A DNA stretch of 64,000 bases, taken from contig KB906725.1 of the NCBI GenBank assembly GCA_000381565.1, positions 625,785-689,784 of the forward strand, written 5' to 3'. This DNA comes from Oxalobacteraceae bacterium AB_14. GTDB lineage: Bacteria; Pseudomonadota; Gammaproteobacteria; Burkholderiales; Burkholderiaceae_D. Shown in pieces: positions 24,847 through 33,732 of the stretch. The notes beneath the pieces were generated by a model. The model was not told the origin of the DNA. It saw only the letters and a program-made list of their open reading frames with translations, and did not search any database. Numbering within the stretch: position 1 is the stretch's first letter; each line of letters starts with the position of its first letter. The position numbers and the translations under genes are program-made.

Positions 24847-27800
24847 ATGTGGCAGGAATTTTTCCGTTTCGACCTGCGCTACCAGCTGCGCCAGCCGGTG
24901 CTGTGGGTATTGACCTTGCCGCTGATGGCGGCGGCCTTCCTGACCGCCGGCAGCAGCAGTTTCCGGCTGGGCGGCGGCATCGGCAACGTCCACCTGAACG
25001 CGCCGGTGGTGGTGGCCAACCAGCTGGCCGTGTTGAGCATGATCGCCATGTTGCTGGTGGCCGTGTTCATCGCCGGCGCCGTGCTGCGCGACAGCGACGC
25101 TGGCATCGCCGACCTGCTCTACGCAACGCCGATGCGCAAGCGCGACTACCTTGGCGGCCGCTTCATGGCGGGCTATGCGGCCTGCCTGCTGGTGTTCGTG
25201 CTGGTGGTGCTGGCGATGGTGCTGGGCTGCGCCACCTCCAGCGCCGATCCCGAGCGGCTGGGGCCTGTATGGGCGGCGCCCTACCTGTGGAGCTTTGCGG
25301 TCTTCATCGTGCCCAACCTGCTGTTCGTGGCGGCGTTGCTGATGTTGCTGGCGGTCGCCGCCCGTTCGATGCTGATGGTGTACGTCGGTGTACTGGGATT
25401 TTTCGTGCTGTGGGCGATGGCGGGCTTGCTGGCCAGCCGTCCCGCTGGCGCCGCCGTGGCGGCGCTGCTCGATCCCTTCGGCGTGCGGGCGCTGTCGCAG
25501 GCAACGCGCTACTACAGCGGCGCCGAGATGAATACCAGGCTGCCGTCCGTGAGCGGCCTGTTGCTGATCAACCGCCTGCTATGGTCGGCACTTGCCCTGG
25601 CCCTGTTGGCGGCCACTATCCGGCTGTTCAAGCCGCAGCGCGCCGGTACTGGCGCGCGCTGGAATGGCGCGTTTGCGCGCATGGTCCGGCGGCTGGCGCC
25701 GCAGACCCCGGCCGCTTCCGCTTTACCGGCGGCGCGCGCGCAGTGGCGTCCCGTGGCGCCGCGCTTCGGCGCCGCCGCCGCGTGGCGGCAGTTCTGGGCG
25801 TTGTTGCGGTTCGACGTGGCCGGCGTGCTCAGAAGCGTGCCGTTCCTGGTGATGCTGTTGCTGGCGCTGGCCAACTTCATCGTCAACGTCAGCGTCGGCG
25901 GCATGCGCTTCCTCAGCGTGCCGTATCCGCTCACGCGCCTGATGCTCGATGAGCTGGGCGACGGCGTCAACTTCGTGCTGTCCATCGTGCTGTTGTTCTA
26001 TAGCGGAGAGCTGGCCTTCAAGGACCGCCAGGCCAGGATCGCCGACTTGAGCGAGGCGCTGCCGGTGCCCGGCTGGTTGCCGTTGCTGTCCAAGTGCGGC
26101 GCGCTGGTCGCCGTGATCGCCGCCTTCCTGGGCGCCGGCGTGCTGGCCGCCATCGCGACGCAAGCCGTCAAGGGCGGCGCGCCATTGGAACCGCTGCTGT
26201 ATCTGCAAGGAACGCTGCTCAACGCCGGCTACTTCGTGCTGCTGGCGGTGGCCTTGCTGGCGATACAGGTGCTGGTCAATCACAAGTTCATCGGCTATGC
26301 CTTGTCCATCCTGCTGGTCTGGCTCGACCCGCTGCTGGGCGCACTGGGACTGGAGCACCGCCTGTACCGCTACGCCGCGTTGCCGCGGCTGGTGTACTCC
26401 GACCTGAACGGCTACGGCGGCCTGGTCGCGGGCTGGCTCTGGTTCGCGCTGTATTGGGCGCTGTGCGCGGCGGCGCTGCTGATCGTGGCGCAGGCCTTCC
26501 AGCAGCCCGCGCGCGCCGCCGGCTGGCGCCAGCGCGGCGCGCGCGCGGCGGGCCGCCTGCGTGGCGTGGGCGGCTGGGCGCTGGCCGCCAGCCTGGCCGG
26601 CTTCGCCGCCACCGGAGGCTGGATCTACTACAACACCAATGTGCTGAACCGCTATCAATCCAGCGTCGAGCTGCTCGACGAACGCGCCGGCTACGAGAAG
26701 CTATATCGCCGGTATCAAGGACTGCCGCAGCCCGGCATCGCGGCGATCAAGGCCGATGTCGCCATCTATCCGGCGCAGCGCAGGCTGGCGATACGCGGCA
26801 GCTACCGCTTGACGAACCGCGGCGCGACACCGATAGCCACGCTGCTCCTGCAAACCGACACCGCCGCCGTCACCAGCTTCCCGCATCTGCCGCCGTACAG
26901 CGCAATCGTCGACGATCAACGTTTCGGAGTGCAAGCGATCAAGCTGAAAACGGCGCTGGCGCCGGGCGCCGCGATAGATCTCGATTTCGTCGTCGATGTG
27001 CGCCACGACGGCTTCACCAACAGCGGCAAGGCCGATGGCCTGAATCTGAACGGCACTTACTTCACCATCGAGAACTACTTCCCGCACCTGGGCTACAACC
27101 CGTCGCTGGAAATCGAGGACCGCGGCGAACGGCGCCGGCGCGGCCTGGGCGAACCGCATGGCATGCCCGACCTGGACGATCCGCGTGCGCATTACAGCAA
27201 CTACTGGAAGCAATGGGGCATCGACGCCGACTTTGTCGACTTCGACACCACCGTCTCCACCAGCGCCGACCAGACGGCGATCGCGCCGGGCACGCTGCAG
27301 CGCAGCTGGGAACAGGATGGCCGCCGCTATTTCCACTACCGGATGGAGCGCCCGGTGCTGCCGTTCTTCTCCTTCCAGTCCGGACGCTGGCAGGTGCGCA
27401 AGGCGCGCGCGGACGGCGTGGCGATCGAGGTGGACTACGACGCCCGGCATGCATGGAATATCGACAGCATGGCCGCCGGCGCGCGCCAGGCCTTGCGGTA
27501 CTACGCGGCGCAGTTCGGCCCCTACCCGGACCGGCAGCTGCGTATCGTCGAGTTCCCGCTATACCAGCCGTACGCGCGCAGCTTTCCCGGCCTGATACCG
27601 TTCTCGGAATCGCTGGGCTTCATCAGCGACTTGCGCGATCCGGAAGACGTGGACCATGTGTTCTACATTACCGCGCATGAAGTGGCGCATCAGTGGTGGG
27701 GCGACCAGGTGATCGCCGCCAACGTGCAGGGCAGCGGCATGCTGACCGAATCGCTGGCCGAGTATTCGGCGCTGATGGTGATGGAGCGGCAGTTCGGCGC

Positions 27801-28455
27801 CGGCAAGGTGCGCCACATCCTGCGCTTCGACCTGGACGCCTACCTGAGCGGCCGCGGCAAGGAGCTGGGCGAGGAACGGCCGCTGTACCGCAGCGAGAAC
27901 CAGGCCTACATCGAGTACCGCAAGGGCAGCCTGGTGTTCTACCGCCTGCGCGACGAGATCGGCGAGGCGGCGCTGAACCGCGCGCTGAAGGCCTTGCTGG
28001 ACCGGCACCGCTACCGCAGCACGCCGTATGCGACCAGCCGCGACCTGCTGGCCTTCATCCGCGCCGAAACGCCGGCCGGCAAGCAAGCGCTGGTCACCGA
28101 TCTGTTCGAGCGCATCGTCCTGTACGACAACCGCATGGCGGCGGCCGATGCGCGCCGCCGCGCGGATGGGCGATGGGATGTGACGCTGAAGCTGCGCCTG
28201 GCGAAACTGGAGACGGATGGCAAGGGCCGCGAGACGCAGCGCGCCTATGACGAGCCGGTGGAGGTGGCGGTGTACGCCGGCGGTTCAACGCGGCGCGAGC
28301 TCTATCGCGGCAAGCATCTGCTGCAGGCGGGCGATGCCACGGTGACGGTGACGGTCGACCAACGGCCGGCCGAAGCGGCGGTCGATCCCCGCCAGCTGCT
28401 GATCGACCGCAATCTGGCCGACAACCGCAAGCCGGTGCAGATCACAGCCGATTGA
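24847..28455 (+). CDS. ABC-2 permease fused to M1 family aminopeptidase
   Basis: 1202 aa. Residues 1-600 hold about 12 hydrophobic segments in two ABC-2-like blocks (1-260 and 320-590) separated by an Ala/Pro/Arg-rich linker. Residues 620-1200 are an M1 peptidase-like domain with zinc motif HEVAHQWWGD (His944, Glu945, His948) and the third ligand Glu in TESLAEYSAL about 19 residues later, plus ARHAWNIDSM and FPLYQPYARSFPG. The peptidase part should face the periplasm. The family is known as ABC permease/M1 aminopeptidase; a link between peptide hydrolysis and transport is inferred. It ends in a 14-bp tail-to-tail overlap with the LytTR regulator gene. Confidence 0.9.
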   Translation: MWQEFFRFDLRYQLRQPVLWVLTLPLMAAAFLTAGSSSFRLGGGIGNVHLNAPVVVANQLAVLSMIAMLLVAVFIAGAVLRDSDAGIADLLYATPMRKRDYLGGRFMAGYAACLLVFVLVVLAMVLGCATSSADPERLGPVWAAPYLWSFAVFIVPNLLFVAALLMLLAVAARSMLMVYVGVLGFFVLWAMAGLLASRPAGAAVAALLDPFGVRALSQATRYYSGAEMNTRLPSVSGLLLINRLLWSALALALLAATIRLFKPQRAGTGARWNGAFARMVRRLAPQTPAASALPAARAQWRPVAPRFGAAAAWRQFWALLRFDVAGVLRSVPFLVMLLLALANFIVNVSVGGMRFLSVPYPLTRLMLDELGDGVNFVLSIVLLFYSGELAFKDRQARIADLSEALPVPGWLPLLSKCGALVAVIAAFLGAGVLAAIATQAVKGGAPLEPLLYLQGTLLNAGYFVLLAVALLAIQVLVNHKFIGYALSILLVWLDPLLGALGLEHRLYRYAALPRLVYSDLNGYGGLVAGWLWFALYWALCAAALLIVAQAFQQPARAAGWRQRGARAAGRLRGVGGWALAASLAGFAATGGWIYYNTNVLNRYQSSVELLDERAGYEKLYRRYQGLPQPGIAAIKADVAIYPAQRRLAIRGSYRLTNRGATPIATLLLQTDTAAVTSFPHLPPYSAIVDDQRFGVQAIKLKTALAPGAAIDLDFVVDVRHDGFTNSGKADGLNLNGTYFTIENYFPHLGYNPSLEIEDRGERRRRGLGEPHGMPDLDDPRAHYSNYWKQWGIDADFVDFDTTVSTSADQTAIAPGTLQRSWEQDGRRYFHYRMERPVLPFFSFQSGRWQVRKARADGVAIEVDYDARHAWNIDSMAAGARQALRYYAAQFGPYPDRQLRIVEFPLYQPYARSFPGLIPFSESLGFISDLRDPEDVDHVFYITAHEVAHQWWGDQVIAANVQGSGMLTESLAEYSALMVMERQFGAGKVRHILRFDLDAYLSGRGKELGEERPLYRSENQAYIEYRKGSLVFYRLRDEIGEAALNRALKALLDRHRYRSTPYATSRDLLAFIRAETPAGKQALVTDLFERIVLYDNRMAAADARRRADGRWDVTLKLRLAKLETDGKGRETQRAYDEPVEVAVYAGGSTRRELYRGKHLLQAGDATVTVTVDQRPAEAAVDPRQLLIDRNLADNRKPVQITAD

Positions 28456-29161
28456 GCTGCTTGAACAGGATGGCGCGGCGGCGCGACATGCCGACCCTCA
28501 GGTCGCCCTGCAGCGTCAGCGCCATGCCGCCGGCCGGCGCCGGCGCGATGCCGGTGACGCGGGCGAGATTGACGATCCGGCTGCGGCTGATGCGCATGAA
28601 CTTGGCGGCGTCCAGCCGCGCCTCCATTTGCAACAATGAACGCAGCAGCAGCGGGCGGTGGTGGTCGAAATAGACGCGGGTGTAATTGCCTTCGGATTCG
28701 AACAGCACGATGTCGTCCAGCGCGACGAACCAGCAGCGCTCTCCATCCTTGATGAACACCTTGCCGTCCTGCGGCGGCGGTGGCTCGGCCGCAGCCGGTG
28801 CCGGCGCCGGTGCCTGGGCGGGCAAGCGCTTTTGCAGCGCCTGCGCCAGCCGTGGCGGATCGACGGGCTTGAGCAGGTAGTCGAGCGCGCTGACGTCGAA
28901 GGCGCGGATCGCGTAGCGGTCGTAGGCGGTGGTAAAGATGACGGCGGGCGGCTGGTCCAGCGCCGTCAGCAGATCGAAGCCGCTGCCGTCGGGCATTTGC
29001 ACGTCGAGGAAAATCAGCTCCGGCGACAGGTCCGCGATTTGCTGCAAGCCTTCCTGCACGCCGGCGGCCTCGCCGACGATGTTCACCTGCGGATGTTCCA
29101 GCAGCAGGCGCCGCAACTCGTCGCGGGCCAGCCGTTCGTCGTCGATGATCAGTGCGCGCAT
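28442..29161 (-). CDS. LytTR family response regulator
   Basis: 239 aa. The receiver domain has acidic pocket DDE (residues 7-9), phosphoacceptor Asp53 in LIFLDVQMPDG, Thr in VIFTTAYDRYAI and Lys in LLKPVDPPRL. An Ala/Pro-rich linker (about 118-136) precedes a LytTR DNA-binding domain (CWFVALDDIVLFESEGNYTRV to the end). Its start overlaps the histidine kinase stop by 13 bp, so the pair is co-translated. Its 3' end overlaps the ABC/M1 gene by 14 bp, so both transcripts are antisense to each other there. Confidence 0.93.
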   Translation of the reverse strand: MRALIIDDERLARDELRRLLLEHPQVNIVGEAAGVQEGLQQIADLSPELIFLDVQMPDGSGFDLLTALDQPPAVIFTTAYDRYAIRAFDVSALDYLLKPVDPPRLAQALQKRLPAQAPAPAPAAAEPPPPQDGKVFIKDGERCWFVALDDIVLFESEGNYTRVYFDHHRPLLLRSLLQMEARLDAAKFMRISRSRIVNLARVTGIAPAPAGGMALTLQGDLRVGMSRRRAILFKQLNRL

Positions 29162-30228
29162 GCGCTCTCCTTGGGCAGTGTCACGGTGGCGACGACCCAG
29201 CCGTCTTCCTCGGCCAGCAGGCAGCCGGCGCCGGCGCCGAACAACAACACCAGCCGCTTGGCGGCGTTGGCCAGGCCCAGTCGCGTGGAGGTGCTGTCCG
29301 CCGCTAGCCGGCCCTGGTTGGCGACGCGCAGCAGCACGGCGCCACTGCCGGCCTCGCGGTGCGCGGCGATGCGCACCTGGCAGGGGGCGATGCTGCGCTC
29401 CACGCCGTGCTTGATGGCGTTCTCCACCAGCGTTTGCAGCAGCATGGGCGGCAGCATCACGCCCTCCAGCCCGGGCGCGACGTCCTGCGCCAGTTGCAGG
29501 CGGTCTTCAAAACGCAGCTTCTCCATGGCCAGGTAGGCTTGCAACGCCGTCAGCTCCTCGTCGAGCCGCACGGTGTCCGCCGTCCCGGCCTGCAGATTGT
29601 GCCGCATCATGCCGGACAACTGGCTCATCGCGCGCGCGGCGGCCGGCACGTCCTGGAACATCAGCGCCCGGATGCTGTTCATGCTGTTGAAGAAAAAATG
29701 GGGATTGAGCTGCGCTTGCAGGGAGCGCAGTTCGGCGTCCTTGACGTGGATTTCCAGCTGCAGCTTCTCGATTTCCAGCTGCGTGGCGCGGCGCCGCGAC
29801 AGCGCCACCGTGTACAGCAGCGTCCACAGCGCGAACACCCCGAACCAGAGGATGGCGAGGATGGCCAGTGTGGAGAACAGTTCGTCGTTGTCCTTGAGGA
29901 TGGCGCCGTGGCGGAACAATACTTCGGCCAGCAGCACCGATCCGGTTTGCACCACGCCCAGCAGCGCCAGTGCCGCGGCGATACGCGCCAGCGGCGCGGA
30001 CCGCTGGCGCGCCAGCCAGCCCTGGCGCCGCAGCCACGAGCGCCAGCCGTGCGACAGTGCCAGCCCGGTCAGTGCGCAGAAGATCTTGGCGACCGAGAAC
30101 CACAGCACGTAGACCGTAAAACCCTTGCCCCACGAGGAGTAGACGCCCAGCGCCGCCAGCGTGCCCCAGCCCGCGCATTGCGCAAGCCAGTAGTCGCGGC
30201 GGCGGCCGGTCAGGGTGTCGGGCTGCAT
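29149..30228 (-). CDS. LytS/YehU-type sensor histidine kinase
   Basis: 359 aa. Four hydrophobic segments in the first 140 residues form a membrane sensor without an extended periplasmic domain. The His_kinase domain has LQAQLNPHFFFNSMNSIRAL (phosphoacceptor His) and the HATPase part has VMLPPMLLQTLVENAIKHG (N-box) and STRLGLANAAKRL (G-box). It signals to the LytTR regulator encoded in overlap. It begins 11 bp after ttcA on the same strand, so it may also be transcribed from the folM-folB-ttcA direction. The signal is unknown. Confidence 0.92.
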   Translation of the reverse strand: MQPDTLTGRRRDYWLAQCAGWGTLAALGVYSSWGKGFTVYVLWFSVAKIFCALTGLALSHGWRSWLRRQGWLARQRSAPLARIAAALALLGVVQTGSVLLAEVLFRHGAILKDNDELFSTLAILAILWFGVFALWTLLYTVALSRRRATQLEIEKLQLEIHVKDAELRSLQAQLNPHFFFNSMNSIRALMFQDVPAAARAMSQLSGMMRHNLQAGTADTVRLDEELTALQAYLAMEKLRFEDRLQLAQDVAPGLEGVMLPPMLLQTLVENAIKHGVERSIAPCQVRIAAHREAGSGAVLLRVANQGRLAADSTSTRLGLANAAKRLVLLFGAGAGCLLAEEDGWVVATVTLPKESACAH

Positions 30229-30238
30229 GCGGTGGTGG

Positions 30239-31165
30239 TCAGCCCTGCTGCAGCGGGATGACGCCGGGCACCGTCGCCGGCGTCGAACATGGTTCTTCGT
30301 CGAAGGCGATGTCGCCCAGCGGATTGGCCTGGCCGTCGGCCTTGATGTCCTTGAAGCCGAACAGGTCGCGGTCCATCAGGTGCGACGGCACCACCGTCGA
30401 CAGCGACGAGAAGATGTTTTCCACGCGGCCGGGGAATTTCTTTTCCCATTCGCGCATCAGGCCCTTGATCTGCTTGCGCTGCAGGTTTTCCTGCGAGCCG
30501 CACAGGTCGCACGGGATGATGGGGAAGCCTTTGACCGCCGCATAGCGCTCGCTGTCTTCTTCCTTTACGTAGGCCAGCGGCCGGATCACCATGTGCTTGC
30601 CGTCGTCCGACACCAGCTTGGCCGGCATGCCCTTGAGCTTGCCGCCGAAGAACATGTTGAGGAAGAAGGTCTCGAGGATGTCGTCGCGGTGGTGGCCCAG
30701 CGCGATCTTGTTGCAGCCCAGTTCATCGGCCACGCGGTACAGGATGCCGCGGCGCAGGCGCGAGCACAGCGAGCAGGTGGTCTTGCCTTCCGGGATCAGG
30801 CGCTTGACGATGCTGTAGGTGTCCTGGTTCTCGATGTGGAACGGGATGCCCAGCTGCTTCAGGTAGGCCGGCAGGATGTGGTCGGGGAAGTTGGGCTGCT
30901 TCTGGTCCAGGTTGACGGCGATGAGCTCGAAGTTGATCGGCGCCCGTTCGCGCAGCGTCATCAGGATGTCGAGCAGGGCGTAGCTGTCCTTGCCGCCGGA
31001 CAGGCAGACCATGATCTTGTCGCCTTCCTCGATCATGTTGAAATCGCCGATGGCCTGGCCGACCAGGCGGCACAGGCGCTTGTGCAACTTGTTGTTTTCC
31101 AGCGCGATCTTCTCGGCCGACTTGGTGGGAGCGGCCGCCGCTGCGTTGTCGAGTACTGCGTTCAT
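30239..31165 (-). CDS. ttcA: tRNA 2-thiocytidine(32) synthetase TtcA
   Basis: 308 aa. ATP-dependent, [4Fe-4S] enzyme thiolating C32 of tRNA. PP-loop SGGKDS (residues 56-61), cluster-binding CSLCSRLRRG and PCDLCGSQENLQR; ALGHHRDDILETFFLN is the second conserved nucleotide-binding stretch. ATG 31165 is chosen because it overlaps the folB stop (31162-31165); the open frame further upstream lies inside folB. It is followed by the LytS gene with only 10 bp between. Confidence 0.96.
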   Translation of the reverse strand: MNAVLDNAAAAAPTKSAEKIALENNKLHKRLCRLVGQAIGDFNMIEEGDKIMVCLSGGKDSYALLDILMTLRERAPINFELIAVNLDQKQPNFPDHILPAYLKQLGIPFHIENQDTYSIVKRLIPEGKTTCSLCSRLRRGILYRVADELGCNKIALGHHRDDILETFFLNMFFGGKLKGMPAKLVSDDGKHMVIRPLAYVKEEDSERYAAVKGFPIIPCDLCGSQENLQRKQIKGLMREWEKKFPGRVENIFSSLSTVVPSHLMDRDLFGFKDIKADGQANPLGDIAFDEEPCSTPATVPGVIPLQQG

Positions 31166-31560
31166 GCGGATTCCTTGATCTTGAAGACTTCCACGCCCAC
31201 GCCTTCGCAGTCCGGATAGACGTCCGGCTTCATGGTCGATACGCGGGCCGCGCGCACGCGCGGGTGTTCCAGCATGGCGCTGACGATGTCGTCGCACAGG
31301 CTCTCTTGCAGGTGGACGTGGCCGCGCGCCATCAGCTTGGCGATGGAGTCGCGCATGAAGTCGTAGTCCACCACTTCTTCCAGCTGGTCCCTGACCGGGG
31401 TCGAGACGGCCAGCGGGATGTACAGGTCGACGTTGATCAGCAGGCGCTGCTCGCCCTTTTTCTCGAACTCGTAGACGCCGATGTTGATCAGCACTTCGTA
31501 ATTGCGCAGGAACAGGCGGCGGCAGTCGTTCAGTTGCGGGTGGATCAGGGCGGACAGCAT
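31162..31560 (-). CDS. folB: Dihydroneopterin aldolase
   Basis: 132 aa, converts 7,8-dihydroneopterin to 6-hydroxymethyl-dihydropterin in folate synthesis. Opens with a RLFLRNYEVLINIGVYEFEK pattern (FolB start, with a tunnelling-fold strand), VVDYDFMRDSIAKL (pterin-binding region) and LQESLCDDIVSAML (catalytic segment). It overlaps ttcA by 4 bp and lies 25 bp after the SDR gene, which looks like FolM, so SDR-folB-ttcA is an operon with a pterin theme at its head. Confidence 0.93.
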   Translation of the reverse strand: MLSALIHPQLNDCRRLFLRNYEVLINIGVYEFEKKGEQRLLINVDLYIPLAVSTPVRDQLEEVVDYDFMRDSIAKLMARGHVHLQESLCDDIVSAMLEHPRVRAARVSTMKPDVYPDCEGVGVEVFKIKESA

Positions 31561-31585
31561 AGGATTACCTTTTTTCGATTTGTAT

Positions 31586-32368
31586 TCATTTAGCCAAAAA
31601 CATCACGTCGCGCGGCAGCGGCATCAGGTGCTGGCCGCCGTCGACCAGCAGCGTGGTGCCGGTCAGCGCGCGCGCCGTGGCAGCGTAGACCACGCTGTCG
31701 GCGATATCTTCCGGGGTGCTGGAGCGGCCCAGCGGGGTTTGCCGGTGCGCGTGGGCGAAGCCGGCTTCGGTCTGGTCGCCGGACACCATCGTGATGCCGG
31801 GCGCGATGCCGACCACCCGCACCGCCGGCGCCAGCTGCTGCGCCAGCATCGTGGTGGCGGCATGCAACGCCGCCTTGGACAGGGTGTACGACAAAAAATC
31901 AGGATTGAGATTGTACAGTTTTTGGTCGAGCAGGTTGATCACCACGCCTTGTTCGCCCTCGGCGAGGGCAGCGTGCAGCGCCTGCGCCAGGATCACCGGC
32001 GCGGCGACGTTGGCGCGCATGTGGGCGTCCAGCCGGGCGGCGCTGAAGTCGGCGGCGCTGTCGTACTCGAACAGCGAGGCGTTGTTGACCACGCAGCGCA
32101 GCGCGCCCAGCGCGGCCGTCGCCTGCGGCAGCAGCGCGCGCGCGGCCGCTTCGTCGGCCAGGTCGCAGGGCAGGGCGACGGCGCGCCGGCCCATGGCCTC
32201 GATCGCGGCCACCACTTCCAGCGCCTCGGCCCGCGATGCGCGGTAGTGCACCGCCACGTCCCAGCCGGCGCGCGCCAGGCCGAGCGCGATGGCGCGGCCG
32301 ATGCGGCGGCCCGCGCCGGTTACGAGCGCCACGGGAGCCGCCTGCGGATTTTGCTGTGTTGTCGTCAT
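31586..32368 (-). CDS. SDR oxidoreductase, FolM/pteridine reductase-like
   Basis: 260 aa. Rossmann NADP-binding motif VTGAGRRIGRAIALG, whose TGxxRRIG form with double Arg is typical of pteridine reductases (PTR1/FolM) rather than classical TGxxxGIG SDRs. NNAS at the central strand; catalytic Tyr/Lys in YTLSKAALHA preceded by INLLDQKLYNLNPDF. Expected reaction: NADPH-dependent reduction of dihydropterin/dihydromonapterin, possibly dihydrofolate. The folB gene follows after 25 bp. ATG 32368 is chosen; sequence further upstream in frame is a palindromic repeat. Confidence 0.88.
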   Translation of the reverse strand: MTTTQQNPQAAPVALVTGAGRRIGRAIALGLARAGWDVAVHYRASRAEALEVVAAIEAMGRRAVALPCDLADEAAARALLPQATAALGALRCVVNNASLFEYDSAADFSAARLDAHMRANVAAPVILAQALHAALAEGEQGVVINLLDQKLYNLNPDFLSYTLSKAALHAATTMLAQQLAPAVRVVGIAPGITMVSGDQTEAGFAHAHRQTPLGRSSTPEDIADSVVYAATARALTGTTLLVDGGQHLMPLPRDVMFLAK

Positions 32369-32387
32369 GATCTCATGCTCGTGAGCG

Positions 32388-32415
32388 CGTCGTTCCCGCG
32401 CAAGCGGGAACGACG
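32388..32415. repeat. Perfect 12-bp-stem palindrome with GCAA loop
   Basis: CGTCGTTCCCGC, loop GCAA, then GCGGGAACGACG. It lies between the divergent SDR and MidA-like genes and belongs to the same repeat family, here as a single unit with a GNRA-type tetraloop. Confidence 0.85.
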
Positions 32416-32465
32416 TTACATCTGTTATTGGCGGCCCGGCGCGCCGATTCGCTACAATGCCGGTT

Positions 32466-33617
32466 ATGTCCCTACCCGTACCTTCCAGTGACGCGCTGGC
32501 CGCGTCCCACGCCCTGTCGCACCTGATCGCCGCCGAAATCGCGCGCAACGACGGCGCCATCTCCTTCGCCCGCTACATGGAACTGGCGCTGTACGCCCCC
32601 GATCTGGGCTACTACAGCGGCGGCTCCGCCAAACTAGGCAAAGATGGCGATTTTACAACCGCGCCCGAACTCACGCCGCTGTTCGGCGCGGCGGTGGCGC
32701 AGGCGGCAGCCGCTATTATCGCCCAAAGCGCGCCGCAGATCCTCGAATTCGGCGCCGGCACCGGCAAGCTGGCCTTCGACATCCTGACCGAGATGGCCGT
32801 CGCCGGTGTGGCGATCGAGCGTTATTTCATCGTCGAGCTGTCCGGCGAGCTGCGCGCGCGCCAGCAGGAAAAGCTGCGCGGCTTCCCCAACGTGCAGTGG
32901 CTCGATGAATTCCCCGACGCCTTCGACGGCGTGGTGGTCGGCAACGAGGTGCTCGACGCGATGCCGGTCCAGCTGGTCACCAGGCACCCGCAAGGCTGGC
33001 AGGAGTTGCAGGTGACGGTGCGCGACGGCCGCTTCGACTATCTCGAAACGCCGGCCGGCGCCGAGCTGCAGGCGCAGATCGCGCTGCAGATCCCGGAGCA
33101 CGACAGCCTGCCGGCCGGCTACGTGACCGAGGTGCACGGCGTCGCCTGCGGCTTCATGGCGACGTTGGCGCGCATGCTGCGCAACGGCCGCGCCAACGCC
33201 GCCTTCCTGTTCGACTACGGCTTCCCGGCGCACGAGTACTACCTGGGCCAGCGCGCCACCGGCACCCTGATGTGCCACTACCGCCACCACTCGCACCCGG
33301 ACCCGTTCTACTATCCGGGCCTGCAGGACATCACCGCCCACGTCGATTTCACGGCGATGGCGCTGGCGGCGCAGGAGGCCGGCGCCGAGGTGCTGGCCTA
33401 CCTGAACCAGGCCGGCTTCCTGATCGGCGCCGGCGCCGGCGACCTGCTGCTGCGCACCGATCCATCCGACGCGCTGCGCTATCTGCCGCAGGCCAAGGCG
33501 CTGCAAAAGCTGCTGTCGCCGGCCGAGATGGGCGAATTGTTCAAGGTGCTGGTGATCGGCAAGAACGTCGTCTTGCCGGACGCCATAGCCGCCCAGGACC
33601 GCAGCCACCGCCTGTAG
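32466..33617 (+). CDS. Class I SAM-dependent methyltransferase, MidA/NDUFAF7 family
   Basis: 383 aa. Motifs of the DUF185/MidA family: RYMELALYAPDLGYYSGG near the N-terminus, GDFTTAPELTPLFG, SAM loop ILEFGAGTGKLA, VELSGELRARQ, VVGNEVLDAMPV, and a C-terminal GTLMCHYRHHSHPDPFYYPG with DITAHVDFTAM. In mitochondria the homologue methylates an Arg of a complex I subunit; the bacterial substrate is not established. Start ATG 32466 or 32457 (9 bp upstream); neither has a strong ribosome binding site. It is divergent from the folM-like gene. Confidence 0.9.
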   Translation: MSLPVPSSDALAASHALSHLIAAEIARNDGAISFARYMELALYAPDLGYYSGGSAKLGKDGDFTTAPELTPLFGAAVAQAAAAIIAQSAPQILEFGAGTGKLAFDILTEMAVAGVAIERYFIVELSGELRARQQEKLRGFPNVQWLDEFPDAFDGVVVGNEVLDAMPVQLVTRHPQGWQELQVTVRDGRFDYLETPAGAELQAQIALQIPEHDSLPAGYVTEVHGVACGFMATLARMLRNGRANAAFLFDYGFPAHEYYLGQRATGTLMCHYRHHSHPDPFYYPGLQDITAHVDFTAMALAAQEAGAEVLAYLNQAGFLIGAGAGDLLLRTDPSDALRYLPQAKALQKLLSPAEMGELFKVLVIGKNVVLPDAIAAQDRSHRL

Positions 33618-33641
33618 ATTAAATGTTACAGTGATAAAAAC

Positions 33642-33661
33642 AGCAAGGCTAAACCTTGCTT
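33642..33661 (-). terminator. Terminator-like hairpin readable on the minus strand
   Basis: AGCAAGG/CCTTGCT 7-bp stem with 5-nt loop at 33642-33660. On the minus strand it is followed by GTTTTTA, the form of an intrinsic terminator. No minus-strand gene ends here; it would stop antisense transcription coming from the J-domain gene. Confidence 0.4.
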
Positions 33662-33732
33662 GATCGCTGAGTTGCTGCGCGCCAGATCGGCTATGATGAA
33701 TGACGCGCGCTCGCCGGACAATTATTGGAACG

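Noticed and set aside
24847..28455. Two genes wrongly merged (permease and peptidase)
   Set aside because: The frame is uninterrupted for 1202 codons with no internal start preceded by a ribosome binding site at the boundary, and this fusion is a known family.
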